In this document: positions 1 through 6,168 of the stretch, in pieces
How the letters are laid out: every line of letters starts with the position of its first letter
Numbering within the stretch: the first letter of the stretch is position 1
DNA from: JAFDVL01 sp043775925
GTDB taxonomy: Bacteria > Acidobacteriota > Blastocatellia > RBC074
NCBI GenBank assembly: GCA_043775925.1
Contig: JAYVRW010000047.1
Coordinates: forward strand, 1-8,205
Direction: 5' to 3'
DNA length: 8,205 bases
Notes under the pieces: generated by a model
Seen by the model: the letters and a program-made list of their open reading frames with translations, nothing else
Database searches by the model: none
What the model was told of the DNA's origin: nothing
Made by a program: the position numbers and the translations under genes

Positions 1-592
1 CCGAACTCATGCCTAATGCTTCCAGTTTTGACCAGAGGTCTGAACCCGAAACGCCACGATAAAGATTGGTCACGGCTCCGATGGCAGGATCGGAAAAACA
101 GTTCGCTATATCCTGCAAATAATCAGGAGCCACGGAAGCATCACTGTCTGTAATTACCAGAATTTCATGACACGCGAGTGCCGCCATTTTCTCCATGCTG
201 AAGACTTTGGCGTTCGCGTAAGGAGGCTCTCCCGTGAAGATTATTTGAGCAGGAATATTTGGAAATCTCTTTTGTAATTCTTCGACAATGGCGACCGCAG
301 GATCAGAATTATTTCTCACCGCAAAGAGGATTTCAAACGCCAGATAATCCTGCCGAAAAAAACTTTCGAGATGAGATGCAAGCCCTGGATCGGCTCCACA
401 TAACGGTTTAAGCAAACTGATCGGAGGCAATGAAGAAGCAGTCTTGACAGGGGTTCGACGACGCAGGCGGAGGACAGAATCAATCGCTAGTAGATAGTAA
501 GCAGCTCCACCCAGAGTCAGGATTGTCAGGACGAAGATGATGGAATAATAAACCCAGATGATCATAACCAGCCAAATTTGTAGCGATGTCAT
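1..592 (-). CDS. hpnI: HpnI-like glycosyltransferase (GT21, ceramide glucosyltransferase family), 3' end outside the window
   Basis: The first 197 residues are visible, from ATG at 592 to the left edge; the C-terminal half is missing. Residues about 5-40 form a hydrophobic N-terminal membrane anchor, followed by a basic LRLRRR stretch. The GT21-type catalytic core follows: ISLLKPLCGADPGL (58-71), SFFRQDYLAFEILFAV (77-92), GEPPYANAKVFSMEKM (121-136), the metal-binding TDSDASVAPDYL (148-159) and LWSKLEALGMS (186-196). These blocks match what I know of HpnI, which adds N-acetylglucosamine from a nucleotide sugar to bacteriohopanetetrol at the inner membrane, and of the related ceramide glucosyltransferases. 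The HpnK-family gene directly upstream on the same strand supports the hopanoid reading, since HpnK acts on the HpnI product. No clear Shine-Dalgarno sequence precedes the ATG; an in-frame ATG at codon 10 is an alternative start. Family is secure; a sphingolipid or other lipid acceptor cannot be excluded. Confidence 0.72.
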   Translation of the reverse strand, partial: MTSLQIWLVMIIWVYYSIIFVLTILTLGGAAYYLLAIDSVLRLRRRTPVKTASSLPPISLLKPLCGADPGLASHLESFFRQDYLAFEILFAVRNNSDPAVAIVEELQKRFPNIPAQIIFTGEPPYANAKVFSMEKMAALACHEILVITDSDASVAPDYLQDIANCFSDPAIGAVTNLYRGVSGSDLWSKLEALGMSS

Positions 593-597
593 TGATT

Positions 598-641
598 AGG
601 CTTTACGAAGCGCAAAGCCTGTCGCAACCATGCTGGTTGCG
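598..641. repeat. Pair of adjacent palindromes between the hpnK-like and hpnI-like genes
   Basis: Two hairpins fill most of the 61-bp gap. The first has 7-bp arms AGGCTTT (598-604) and AAAGCCT (614-620) around a 9-nt loop. The second has perfect 8-bp arms CGCAACCA (623-630) and TGGTTGCG (634-641) around a 3-nt TGC loop. The arm/3-nt loop/arm design is like that of the hairpins at 3231-3431, although the arm sequences differ. Such extragenic palindromes are often dispersed repeats, and within an operon they can stabilise or partly terminate the mRNA. Copy number elsewhere is unknown. Confidence 0.6.
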
Positions 642-653
642 CTACAGTTCCCC

Positions 654-1475
654 TCACAGCTTATTCCACGAAGTTAAATCAATTCCTTCAACGGTTAGCG
701 CCTCAATAAAGGAATCATTTAAAACAGCCTGCAATTCAGAAAGTCCTCGCAGCCCAGAGTACGGAAAATTATCTCGCACACTTGGATGCAAGGCTAATTC
801 TGTTACTCCAGTTTGTAATGATTTTGTATCCGCAATCAAGGCAGGAAGCGTGTAAGCGCCTGCTCTCTCAAAACCTAAAAAGTTATCGTTGTACCGAACG
901 TTTGAAGCTGGCGCGATCATTTGCGCGAAATGCAAAGAAGCGCGAATCGCCAATGATGATGCGCCTCTCAGCGGCTTTGCCCTTCGTTCATTCGGTAATC
1001 GCAAAAAAGGAATTTTGTATTCTTCGCAAAGCCTGACGGCGATGGAGTACGCGAACGGGAAGGCGTGAAAATGTTGATGACTGTCGGCGTGAGAAATTAT
1101 TATTCCTGTGGATTGCAGTGTTTCAATCTGCGTGCGCCATTCAATTTCAATCTCTTTCGCAACCCGAAAAGGGTGGGACAACCAACGCTGCATCAAGCCA
1201 CGAAATCCGAGAAAACAATTGTCCAAACCAATTAAATTTTTTATTTGATGAAGAGGAGCCGCTGGCAATCCTTCGATGATATTCAGATGAATTCCAGCAC
1301 TGACGTTAGGATTCTTCAGGAGAAAACTTACTGCTTCATCGAAGCATTTTCCATTGACCAGAATGGACGCTCCGCCTAATCGTCCGACGGCGGCAATTTG
1401 TTCGACTGCCGCATTGATCTCAGCGCAAAGGCCGTAATCATCAGCGTTGATGATCAACTTCTTCGATGAGTTCAT
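654..1475 (-). CDS. hpnK: ChbG/HpnK family carbohydrate deacetylase (YdjC-like)
   Basis: This is a 273-residue protein, the usual length for the YdjC/ChbG/HpnK family of metal-dependent N-deacetylases. The metal site is visible: INADDYG (9-15, D12 and D13), GIHLNI (61-66, H63), HADSHQHFHAFP (129-140, D131 and the histidine cluster) and ELALHPS (226-232, H230). There is no signal peptide, so it should act in the cytoplasm. In hopanoid producers HpnK removes the acetyl group from N-acetylglucosaminyl-bacteriohopanetetrol made by HpnI; ChbG acts on chitobiose. The HpnI-like gene 61 bp downstream favours the hopanoid role. The start is set by family alignment, since INADDYG normally lies within ten residues of the N-terminus. 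It places the first 35 bp inside the preceding glycosyltransferase gene. No ribosome binding site is visible, so translation may be coupled to that gene. Family is near certain; the exact substrate is inferred. Confidence 0.85.
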   Translation of the reverse strand: MNSSKKLIINADDYGLCAEINAAVEQIAAVGRLGGASILVNGKCFDEAVSFLLKNPNVSAGIHLNIIEGLPAAPLHQIKNLIGLDNCFLGFRGLMQRWLSHPFRVAKEIEIEWRTQIETLQSTGIIISHADSHQHFHAFPFAYSIAVRLCEEYKIPFLRLPNERRAKPLRGASSLAIRASLHFAQMIAPASNVRYNDNFLGFERAGAYTLPALIADTKSLQTGVTELALHPSVRDNFPYSGLRGLSELQAVLNDSFIEALTVEGIDLTSWNKL

Positions 1476-2196
1476 ATCGTGGGAGCGAGGCGCTGCGGAA
1501 TAAATATTGGGCTAATTCCTTGACGATTCCAATGACTACGCCAGGGCGTGAAAGAGTGGATTGTCCAAATTGGCGAGGAAAGTATTTCATCGGGAATTCT
1601 GCGATACTGTAGCCGAGCCGCCGGCATTCCAGCAAAATCTCGGCATCAATAAATGAGCCTTCTGATTGCAACTTCATTCCCTGAATCGCACGCTTCGGAA
1701 TTAACTTACAGGCAAAATTCACATCCTGAACCCGAACGCCAAGCGCAAGCCAGGTAATCAAGTTATAGCCTTTCGTCAGAATCCAACGCTTCCCGCCTTC
1801 GCCACGATTCTGGCGGCAACCGATCACAATATTATTATTTTTTGAGAGCGCGAGTAATTCAGGGATCAGCGTAAAATCGAACGGTAAATCGGCATCGGTG
1901 TACAGCACTATATCGCCTTCGGCGGATTGCAATCCCGTTTTGATGGCGGCTCCCAAGCCACGATTTTTGTCGTGACGCACTAAGCGGATTCGCGGTTCGC
2001 GATTAATTAATTCTTTCGCAATTTCTACGGTACGATCCCGGCTGCCATCATCAATTAAAACCAGTTCCAGGAAGTCGGGATTCGATCCTAAAACAGAAAA
2101 AATACCTTCAGCGGTGAGCGGCAAGTTTTCCTCTTCGTTGAACAAAGGGACAATGACAGATAATTTTCGATGCTGCTGCGAATCAGAGGGAACCAT
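1441..2196 (-). CDS. Family 2 glycosyltransferase, DPM1/polyprenyl-phosphate mannose synthase-like
   Basis: This 251-residue GT-A fold enzyme has a classic GT2 core: LSVIVPLFNEEENL (12-25), LVLIDDGSRDRTVEIA (45-60), HDKNRGLGAAIKTGL (75-89) and YTDADLPFD (99-107), whose DAD is the metal and nucleotide-sugar site. It ends with FPRQFGQSTLSRPG (206-219), similar to the R-x-x-G-x-S block of dolichyl/undecaprenyl-phosphate mannose synthases. No C-terminal membrane domain is present, so it is a soluble or peripheral form that likely transfers a sugar to a lipid carrier or head group. The start at 2196 is supported by a GGAGG box 7 nt upstream. It is the first gene of a leftward operon; its last 35 bp overlap the deacetylase gene. 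Its place with HpnK- and HpnI-like genes suggests glycolipid synthesis, but the donor and acceptor cannot be read from the sequence. Confidence 0.85.
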   Translation of the reverse strand: MVPSDSQQHRKLSVIVPLFNEEENLPLTAEGIFSVLGSNPDFLELVLIDDGSRDRTVEIAKELINREPRIRLVRHDKNRGLGAAIKTGLQSAEGDIVLYTDADLPFDFTLIPELLALSKNNNIVIGCRQNRGEGGKRWILTKGYNLITWLALGVRVQDVNFACKLIPKRAIQGMKLQSEGSFIDAEILLECRRLGYSIAEFPMKYFPRQFGQSTLSRPGVVIGIVKELAQYLFRSASLPRYELIEEVDHQR

Positions 2197-2203
2197 TTCT
2201 CAG

Positions 2204-2208
2204 CCTCC
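2204..2208 (-). promoter_or_regulatory. Ribosome binding site of the GT2 gene
   Basis: On the minus strand GGAGG lies 7 nt before the ATG at 2196. It is one of the few strong Shine-Dalgarno boxes in the window and fixes the start of the leftward glycosyltransferase operon. Confidence 0.7.
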
Positions 2209-2234
2209 AAAAACAAATATTTCCAACTCAAGAT

Positions 2235-2264
2235 TTGACAAAGGAATCTTCGCACAGGCATGTT
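2235..2264 (+). promoter_or_regulatory. mutM: Candidate promoter for mutM in the divergent intergenic region
   Basis: A perfect -35 hexamer TTGACA (2235-2240) is followed after 18 nt by a weak -10-like CATGTT (2259-2264). It lies in the 106-bp gap between the divergent GT2 and mutM genes, giving a leader of about 30 nt. The -10 match is poor, so the call is tentative. Confidence 0.3.
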
Positions 2265-2302
2265 GGTTTGTAAATTATTGAACTCGAAAAACATCTACGA
2301 AT

Positions 2303-3136
2303 ATGCCTGAATTACCCGAAGTCGAAATGGTAGTGCGCCACTTAAACAGCCTGATTGTTGGGCGTCAATTACAAAAGGCGCAATTGATTCGCCCTGCGTT
2401 AGCCACTGAAAATTCCCCGCGTCAGTTTTCGCTCTGGCTGAAAAATACCAAAGTAGAATCGGTCACGCGACGCGGCAAACACATCTTAATTCACTTCAAT
2501 AATCAGCGAACACTCATCACACATTTGCGGATGACGGGATGTTTCAAATATCTGGAAACCGAACAGGAACCCCCTAAACATACGCACGCACTTTTCACGT
2601 TTGATAAAAACAAAAAACTGGCCTTCGCCGATCCCAGACATTTTGGAATGATGCATTTATTGCGGACGGAAGAAGTTCCAACTTCTAAATATATTGCCAA
2701 ACTCGCACCCGAACCGTTCAGTGAAGAATTCGATGACAAATATTTGCGGGCAATTCTCAAACGCAGCAAACAGGCAATTAAATTGACCCTGCTTGATCAA
2801 ACCAAAGTTTTAGGACTTGGAAATATTTACGCTTCCGAAGCGCTTTTTCTGGCGGGGATTCATCCCAAGCTCAGCTCTTCGTTATTGAGTTTACCGCGTA
2901 CAAAAATTTTAAGAAAAATGATTATCCACGTCCTGCGTGAAGCGATTGCCAATAACAGTACGATGAATATGAACCCCGCCGATTTGGATGGCAGCTATTC
3001 CGGCGGCGTGTATGAATCAATGACGAAAACTTACGAACGGGAAGGAAAACCTTGTTACAAATGTAAAACGTTGATCGAAAGATTTACGCAGGGTGGGCGG
3101 TCTACTTATTTTTGCCCGAGGTGTCAGAGAAGATAA
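2303..3136 (+). CDS. mutM: Formamidopyrimidine-DNA glycosylase (Fpg/MutM)
   Basis: MutM excises 8-oxoguanine and formamidopyrimidines from DNA and nicks the abasic site (base excision repair, bifunctional glycosylase/AP lyase). The 277-residue length is typical. MPELPEVE at the N-terminus supplies the catalytic Pro2 and Glu3, which also fixes the start. RRGKH (56-60) holds the conserved catalytic lysine K59. The void-filling triad M77 (LRMTG), R112 and F114 (PRHFG) is intact. The helix-two-turn-helix region includes LLDQTKVLGLGNIYASEAL (163-181) with the DNA-contacting N174. The C-terminal zinc finger has C251/C254 and C271/C274 around GGRSTYFCPRCQ (264-275). No Shine-Dalgarno box precedes the ATG. 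It is the only plus-strand gene between the glycolipid operon and the envelope operon, and appears to be a single transcription unit. Nei-type glycosylases are related, but the triad and motif set favour Fpg. Confidence 0.96.
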   Translation: MPELPEVEMVVRHLNSLIVGRQLQKAQLIRPALATENSPRQFSLWLKNTKVESVTRRGKHILIHFNNQRTLITHLRMTGCFKYLETEQEPPKHTHALFTFDKNKKLAFADPRHFGMMHLLRTEEVPTSKYIAKLAPEPFSEEFDDKYLRAILKRSKQAIKLTLLDQTKVLGLGNIYASEALFLAGIHPKLSSSLLSLPRTKILRKMIIHVLREAIANNSTMNMNPADLDGSYSGGVYESMTKTYEREGKPCYKCKTLIERFTQGGRSTYFCPRCQRR

Positions 3137-3230
3137 TAAAAACTAAGCTGCCTTTTTCTCACGAATAATTTGCCGTTATGCTTCGTTCACTTCTTCGGAT
3201 GTCTGGAATTCTTCAATTGGCGATTTCCTC

Positions 3231-3431
3231 GCGGCTACGCCGCCCAGATGTGCGGAAAGGCTATGCCTTTCCGGTAGCTGAACACTCTCCGGGCTACGCC
3301 CAATAGTGACCGCAAACCGCACCTATCCTTTGGCAAAAATCTGCCTGTTAAAATTGATAAACGGGCATAGCCCAAGCGCCTTTGACCGCCCGGAAAGGCA
3401 CAGCCTTTCCGCACATCAACCGGCAGAGCCG
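3231..3431. repeat. REPIN-like element: three hairpins and their mirror image
   Basis: Left half: hairpin 1 at 3231-3243 (arms GCGGC/GCCGC), hairpin 2 at 3253-3273 (9-bp arms CGGAAAGGC/GCCTTTCCG) and hairpin 3 at 3291-3301 (arms GGGC/GCCC). The right half repeats them in reverse order: 3363-3373 (GGGC/GCCC), 3391-3411 (same 9-bp arms) and 3421-3431 (CGGC/GCCG). All six have 3-nt loops. The gaps between hairpins are 9 and 17 nt on the left and 17 and 9 nt on the right, an exact mirror. The two halves thus form a long imperfect inverted repeat about a 61-nt centre. This is the layout of paired REP sequences (REPINs), non-autonomous repeats moved by RAYT-type transposases. No transposase or clear target-site duplication is visible. 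As RNA it could also insulate the genes on either side. Confidence 0.75.
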
Positions 3432-3487
3432 CAAAGATCAAGCTGCTGCATCTGATTCGTTCTTAAAATGCAACAATGCGGAGTGTC

Positions 3488-3517
3488 TGGATAAATCATT
3501 GCGCCATGAAGTATGAT
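3488..3517 (+). promoter_or_regulatory. Candidate promoter of the SEDS operon
   Basis: TGGATA (3488-3493, 4 of 6 to the -35 consensus) and TATGAT (3512-3517, 5 of 6 to the -10 consensus) are separated by 18 nt. They lie just downstream of the repeat element and about 38 nt before the start codon. Plausible but unproven. Confidence 0.35.
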
Positions 3518-3542
3518 CTAATTCGTCAAAATATTTTCTTAC

Positions 3543-3546
3543 GGAG
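3543..3546 (+). promoter_or_regulatory. Ribosome binding site of the SEDS gene
   Basis: GGAG lies 8 nt before the ATG at 3555 and supports that start. Confidence 0.55.
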
Positions 3547-3554
3547 CCACATCA

Positions 3555-5168
3555 ATGCGGAATCGCCCTTCTTCTCATTTGTTTCTGTTGACTGTGCTGT
3601 TTGGATTGAATGCCCTCGCGTATTTCGCTATCTACCGCGCCGGAGTCACGCGCGGATTCGCTCCGTCACTGTTGCTGGCGGGGCGTGATTTAGTTTTATT
3701 ATTGCCGATTTTATTTGTATTTTTGTGGCTGACCCGTAGGCATAAATTCAAAGGAAATCTGGCGCTTTTTACGCTCGCTATTTTATTATTTTGTGTTGGG
3801 TTAATTGCACAATACCGCCTGTTCACTGATCCTGAATACTCAGCTCGTTCAAAGTCGGCAGCACGGTTGGAAAAGACGCAGACGTTGCGGCAACGTTTTG
3901 TCAATGAACACTACGACGCTGACAAGAAAAAAGCGCTGTTCGGCGATCCAAATTATCAAATCAAAATCAATGCCAACGACGCGCAGGAAGAATCGTACTG
4001 GACAATTTCACGCGTACTCACGGCATCTTCCAGTCTCATCCCATTGATGGCGCTCGTCGGATTTGCGCTGGCGTTCAGTTTTCTCAAACGCGATGACGTG
4101 TTGCTCTGGCTCCAAAAACACAGCTTTTTAATTGGAGTCGCTACGACGCTTCCCTTTTTATTAATTGCTGTCATTGGTTCCAGCGCGGGAAAATTTTTGG
4201 GCAAAACTACGCCGTGGGAACCAGTGAAAATAACCTTCCTGTTGAGCTACGCCGGAATGCTGGCGGATCATTATCGAAATCTTTCACGGACGTATTGGGG
4301 AGTGCCTTCGCTGAGATTTTTGCTGCCATTTTTGGCCGTCGCCGCCATGCCGATCATCCCGTTTTTTGCGCTGTCAGATTTTGGTCAGATGCTCGTATTT
4401 TTCGGCGCGTACGTGACGCTTTACATCGTCGCCGTGCGACGGCTGCCACAGGTCACAATGGCGATTGCTTTGATCGTGGCGCTCTTTGGCGGTTCCATCC
4501 TTTTCGCCGGAGCTTACAATACAATCACTGGAATTTTCACGGATAACGAACAAGTCGGAGCCGTCGAACGTGTCAAAAATATGGTCAGCCTTGGTGTCCC
4601 GAAAAGAATTCATCAGCGCTTTCATTTGTGGCTGCACGCGGGCAGCCCACCTGATCCCGAAGAAGACTGGTGGTGGAAAACCGAATCAGACCGCCTGACT
4701 TCAAAAGGTCGCACCAACGAAGAAGCCTGGTATGATTCATACGCTTTTCAACCGACACAGGCGTTATTCGGCGTCAGCGATGGTCATGTTCTCGGTTCAG
4801 GTTTTGGCAGAGGTTTTCCTGAGATTGTTCCGATTGCCGATTCCGATTTTATCTACTCTTCCGTGGCTGAAGAAACCGGCTTACTCGGAGGTTTGATTAT
4901 TATCATGGCGACCTTGATTTTAATGACTGCCGGAATGAAAACGGCCATTGATGCGCGGGATATGTTCACCAAACTATTAGCGGCAGGTATCACCGCATTT
5001 TTATGTTTTCAAGCCATCGTCAATATTGGCGGAGTCATTCGGATGCTTCCGATGACGGGAATCACTTTGCCATTCGTCAGTCACGGCGGCTGGTCATTGA
5101 TTACCAGCTTTGTCATGCTGGGGATGTTGATGGCAATTTCACATCGCAATGCAACCCCCGAAACTTAG
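3555..5168 (+). CDS. FtsW/RodA/SpoVE (SEDS) family peptidoglycan glycosyltransferase, divergent
   Basis: SEDS proteins polymerise lipid II into glycan strands in the inner membrane, normally with a class B PBP. This 537-residue protein is longer than typical FtsW or RodA (about 370-420). Several hydrophobic segments are visible, e.g. about 8-27, 40-60, 68-86, 159-176, 192-209, 256-273, 277-295, 299-319, 443-460, 473-495 and 514-528. The family signature is clear in the C-terminal part: GSGFGRGFPEIVPIADSDFI (414-432), EETGLLGG (439-446), and NIGGVIRMLPMTGITLPFVS (490-509) with HGGWS (510-514). The usual QPSE-x-K block is altered to WEPVK (221-225), and SDFGQ (274-278) replaces the common PDFG. 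Two outward loops are long: residues about 90-155, and an insertion of about 25 residues rich in Trp and Asp/Glu (368-395) next to the expected catalytic aspartate (D368 is the best candidate, D394 an alternative). It is first in an operon with an exported unknown and a PP2C protein. Whether it serves division or elongation cannot be decided. Confidence 0.9.
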   Translation: MRNRPSSHLFLLTVLFGLNALAYFAIYRAGVTRGFAPSLLLAGRDLVLLLPILFVFLWLTRRHKFKGNLALFTLAILLFCVGLIAQYRLFTDPEYSARSKSAARLEKTQTLRQRFVNEHYDADKKKALFGDPNYQIKINANDAQEESYWTISRVLTASSSLIPLMALVGFALAFSFLKRDDVLLWLQKHSFLIGVATTLPFLLIAVIGSSAGKFLGKTTPWEPVKITFLLSYAGMLADHYRNLSRTYWGVPSLRFLLPFLAVAAMPIIPFFALSDFGQMLVFFGAYVTLYIVAVRRLPQVTMAIALIVALFGGSILFAGAYNTITGIFTDNEQVGAVERVKNMVSLGVPKRIHQRFHLWLHAGSPPDPEEDWWWKTESDRLTSKGRTNEEAWYDSYAFQPTQALFGVSDGHVLGSGFGRGFPEIVPIADSDFIYSSVAEETGLLGGLIIIMATLILMTAGMKTAIDARDMFTKLLAAGITAFLCFQAIVNIGGVIRMLPMTGITLPFVSHGGWSLITSFVMLGMLMAISHRNATPET

Positions 5169-5189
5169 AGATAAGATTGGACAGTCGTG

Positions 5190-6122
5190 ATGAAATTCGA
5201 TCAAATTCTTACTAAAAATTTAAGTTTCCGGCTCTGGTGGTTGCTCCTGCCAACGTTTTGTCTGGCTCAGGCTCCAAGTATCACAGACATCCTCGCACGT
5301 GAAGAAAGTCAGAAAAAAATCCGCGAAGAAGAACAAAAAGGCACCATTGATGTTAAGCAAAAATTAGAAGCCGCCACCACCAAACCCAGAGCCAGTGACA
5401 AAGACCGCGCCGTACTTTACAACTCTGAAAATGAATTGCCTGCCAACGAAAAATTGTTGCTCGCGGTAGAAGATGAAGTTCGCCATAAATATGCTTCTTT
5501 TCTGAGCCAACCCGAAACCGGATTGATCAAATTACTGGCTTACAAAGAAAATAAGCTCGAAGTCAATGACGTGAGAGCACAAACTGCCTTTCCCAATATT
5601 CCCGGCAGCGGCACCTATTATTCATTCGCTAAGCGCAACCATATCGCCAACGAATGGTCACAAATCAGGTTATTTGAAAATGTTTTTCTGGCAGCGTATG
5701 CAGAGATGAAACGAACCACAACTGCGACTTCCGGCGGAATGACACAAAGCTTTGCCTATACATCAGGTCACGCACTGGCGTTATTTTCCGAACTTGGCAA
5801 TATCTCATTGGAAAACGTCACGCTGCAATTACCAGCGCTCAAATATTTATTAGAATTTCAGCCTCCAATAGAATCTGGTGAATTGGCTAACCAACGAAAA
5901 ATTTTAAGCGCCGGAATCACGAAAGACGGTTTTCGTGTCCAATCAGGGGTAGCGTCAAAAAGTGATACGACCTACGCTGTGCGGACTATTAATTATAAAA
6001 AATCCGACGCAATTTATATCTTCAGAGTCATTAATAAATCCAGCGATGGAAGCGTTTTTCTGTTATGGCAGCAGTTGAAAAATTTCGGCGCGGCTGACTT
6101 AAAAGTAAAATCGCAAAGGTAA
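5190..6122 (+). CDS. Exported protein of unknown function between the SEDS and PP2C genes
   Basis: I do not recognise this 310-residue protein. Its N-terminus looks like a Sec signal peptide: MKFDQILTKN with two lysines, then a hydrophobic stretch WWLLLPTFCLA (16-26), with likely cleavage after AQA (26-28). The cysteine at 24 is not in a lipobox, so it is probably not a lipoprotein. Residues about 37-75 are highly charged and probably helical (QKKIREEEQKGTIDVKQK). The rest (about 85-305) looks like a folded domain with alternating hydrophobic strands, including YAVRTINYKKSDAIYIFRVI (262-281), and a Gly/Ser/Thr-rich patch (176-186). No catalytic motif is evident. A GTG at 5187 is in frame directly before the chosen ATG; either could be the start. 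It begins 21 nt after the SEDS stop and ends 46 nt before the PP2C gene, so the three are probably co-transcribed and it may act in the periplasm with the cell-wall polymerase. That role is inferred only from position. Confidence 0.85.
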   Translation: MKFDQILTKNLSFRLWWLLLPTFCLAQAPSITDILAREESQKKIREEEQKGTIDVKQKLEAATTKPRASDKDRAVLYNSENELPANEKLLLAVEDEVRHKYASFLSQPETGLIKLLAYKENKLEVNDVRAQTAFPNIPGSGTYYSFAKRNHIANEWSQIRLFENVFLAAYAEMKRTTTATSGGMTQSFAYTSGHALALFSELGNISLENVTLQLPALKYLLEFQPPIESGELANQRKILSAGITKDGFRVQSGVASKSDTTYAVRTINYKKSDAIYIFRVINKSSDGSVFLLWQQLKNFGAADLKVKSQR

Positions 6123-6168
6123 GTTAGATTTGACTCTCAACCTGATTAATGGTTCATTTACCCAGAAT

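Larger units (their letters stand above)
3137..3554. other. 418-bp intergenic region with no intact gene
   Basis: This gap between mutM and the SEDS gene holds the mirrored hairpin element (3231-3431), a candidate promoter (3488-3517) and a ribosome binding site (3543-3546). Read on the minus strand, 3143-3230 gives a protein-like tail interrupted by one in-frame stop at 3176-3178, possibly a gene remnant. Open frames through 3235-3441 only translate the palindromes. No convincing terminator with a T-tract follows mutM. Confidence 0.6.

Noticed and set aside
2214..2241. Minus-strand promoter for the GT2 operon (TTGTCA, 16 nt, TATTTG)
   Set aside because: The -10 match is only 3 of 6, and the predicted start would fall at the ribosome binding site itself. 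It also overlaps the plus-strand TTGACA used for the mutM candidate.
3235..3441. A 68-codon minus-strand open frame across the hairpin region
   Set aside because: It mostly translates the palindromic repeats, giving recurrent Arg/Gly/Phe/Pro peptides from both hairpin arms, and has no ribosome binding site or recognisable domain.
5253..5270. Lipoprotein signal in the unknown exported protein
   Set aside because: The residues before the cysteine are PTF, which does not fit the L-[AS]-[GA]-C lipobox; a normal signal-peptidase I site after AQA fits better.
6130..6168. Upstream TTG start for the PP2C gene
   Set aside because: It is not excluded, and an AAAGG lies 10 nt upstream, but TTG is the rarer start and the added 13 residues match nothing in PP2C domains; ATG at 6169 begins right at the domain.
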